A stretch of DNA of 6,665 bases from Halieaceae bacterium. Lineage in GTDB: Bacteria > Pseudomonadota > Gammaproteobacteria > Pseudomonadales > Halieaceae. A program made the position numbers and the translations under genes. Shown one piece after another: positions 6,363 through 6,665 of this stretch (within the stretch, counting starts at the first letter, position 1; every line of letters begins with the position of its first letter). The notes under the pieces are model-generated. The model ran no database searches. It was given only the letters and a program-made list of their open reading frames with translations, and was not told where the DNA came from. The stretch spans positions 1,032-7,696 of the forward strand of contig DOVB01000035.1 in assembly GCA_003520285.1 (NCBI GenBank). Direction: 5' to 3'.

Positions 6363-6665
6363 CTACGAGAACTGATTCATCGTATTGTCGGCACCTGATG
6401 CTTTCAAAGCCGCCTCTCCAGAGAAATACTCTTTGTGATCGTCGCCCATATTCGATCCAGCCATATCCTGGTGCTTCACGCAGGCAATGCCTCGTCTGAT
6501 TTCTTGTCGCTGAACACCCTTAACATAAGCCAACATGCCCTCTGCACCGAAATAGCCCTCAGCCAGAACATCAGTGGACAGTGCCGTAGTATGGTAAGTC
6601 GGCAAAGTAATCAGGTGATGGAAAATACCCGCCTCACGCGCGCCATCAGCTTGGAACGACTGAAT
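6363..6665 (-). CDS. aceA: Isocitrate lyase, C-terminal part (5' end outside window)
   Basis: The last 100 codons of isocitrate lyase, which splits isocitrate to glyoxylate and succinate in the glyoxylate shunt. The frame is open to the window edge and the true start lies to the right; the internal TTG at 6603-6605 is not a start, because the sequence before it (IQSFQADGAREAGIFHHLIT) continues the same protein. The tail LPTYHTTALSTDVLAEGYFGAEGMLAYVKGVQRQEIRRGIACVKHQDMAGSNMGDDHKEYFSGEAALKASGADNTMNQFS is the highly conserved end of the long (about 530-residue) isocitrate lyases of Pseudomonas, Acinetobacter and marine gammaproteobacteria. The catalytic KKCGH motif is outside the window. A strong terminator follows the stop by 22 bases, so aceA ends its transcription unit here, tail to tail with metY. 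Confidence 0.93.
   Translation of the reverse strand: MQSFQADGAREAGIFHHLITLPTYHTTALSTDVLAEGYFGAEGMLAYVKGVQRQEIRRGIACVKHQDMAGSNMGDDHKEYFSGEAALKASGADNTMNQFS

Overview
The window looks like an ordinary chromosomal segment of a proteobacterium, most likely a marine-type gammaproteobacterium. This rests on the outer-membrane TonB-dependent receptor, an SstT that resembles the enterobacterial protein closely, the long-form isocitrate lyase C-terminus, roughly balanced base composition and clear AGGAG-type ribosome sites. The taxonomic placement is inference from protein resemblance recalled from memory, not from a search.

Bases 1-3748 (+) hold the distal part of a vitamin B12 (corrinoid) uptake and activation operon. 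In order it has the 3' end of a BtuB-like TonB-dependent receptor, a CobO/BtuR-type cob(I)alamin adenosyltransferase, a BtuC-type permease, a BtuD-type ATPase and a BtuF-type periplasmic binding protein. The genes are separated by at most 12 bases or overlap by a few bases, so they are probably one mRNA with translational coupling. Together they would carry a corrinoid across the outer membrane (BtuB), capture it in the periplasm (BtuF), pump it across the inner membrane (BtuCD) and convert it to the adenosyl coenzyme (CobO). The operon start, and any cobalamin riboswitch, would lie left of the window.

Bases 3705-4907 (-) hold sstT, a sodium-coupled serine/threonine symporter. It converges on btuF and overlaps it tail to tail by 44 bp. 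A perfect 10-bp hairpin (3666-3688) sits inside the btuF coding region just beyond the sstT stop. A 122-bp divergent spacer (4908-5029) separates sstT from metY (5030-6307, +), a PLP enzyme of the O-acetylhomoserine sulfhydrylase type that makes homocysteine, the methionine precursor. A 55-bp gap (6308-6362) then carries a clean intrinsic terminator oriented for the minus strand. The 3' end of aceA (isocitrate lyase, glyoxylate shunt) enters from the right edge on that strand.

I found no RNA genes, mobile elements, CRISPR arrays or unknown protein families. Every stretch over 300 bases is covered by a recognisable gene. The points worth a second look are architectural: the compact uptake-plus-activation operon, the convergent overlap with its hairpin, the divergent spacer and the terminator. 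I see no evidence for an undescribed system.
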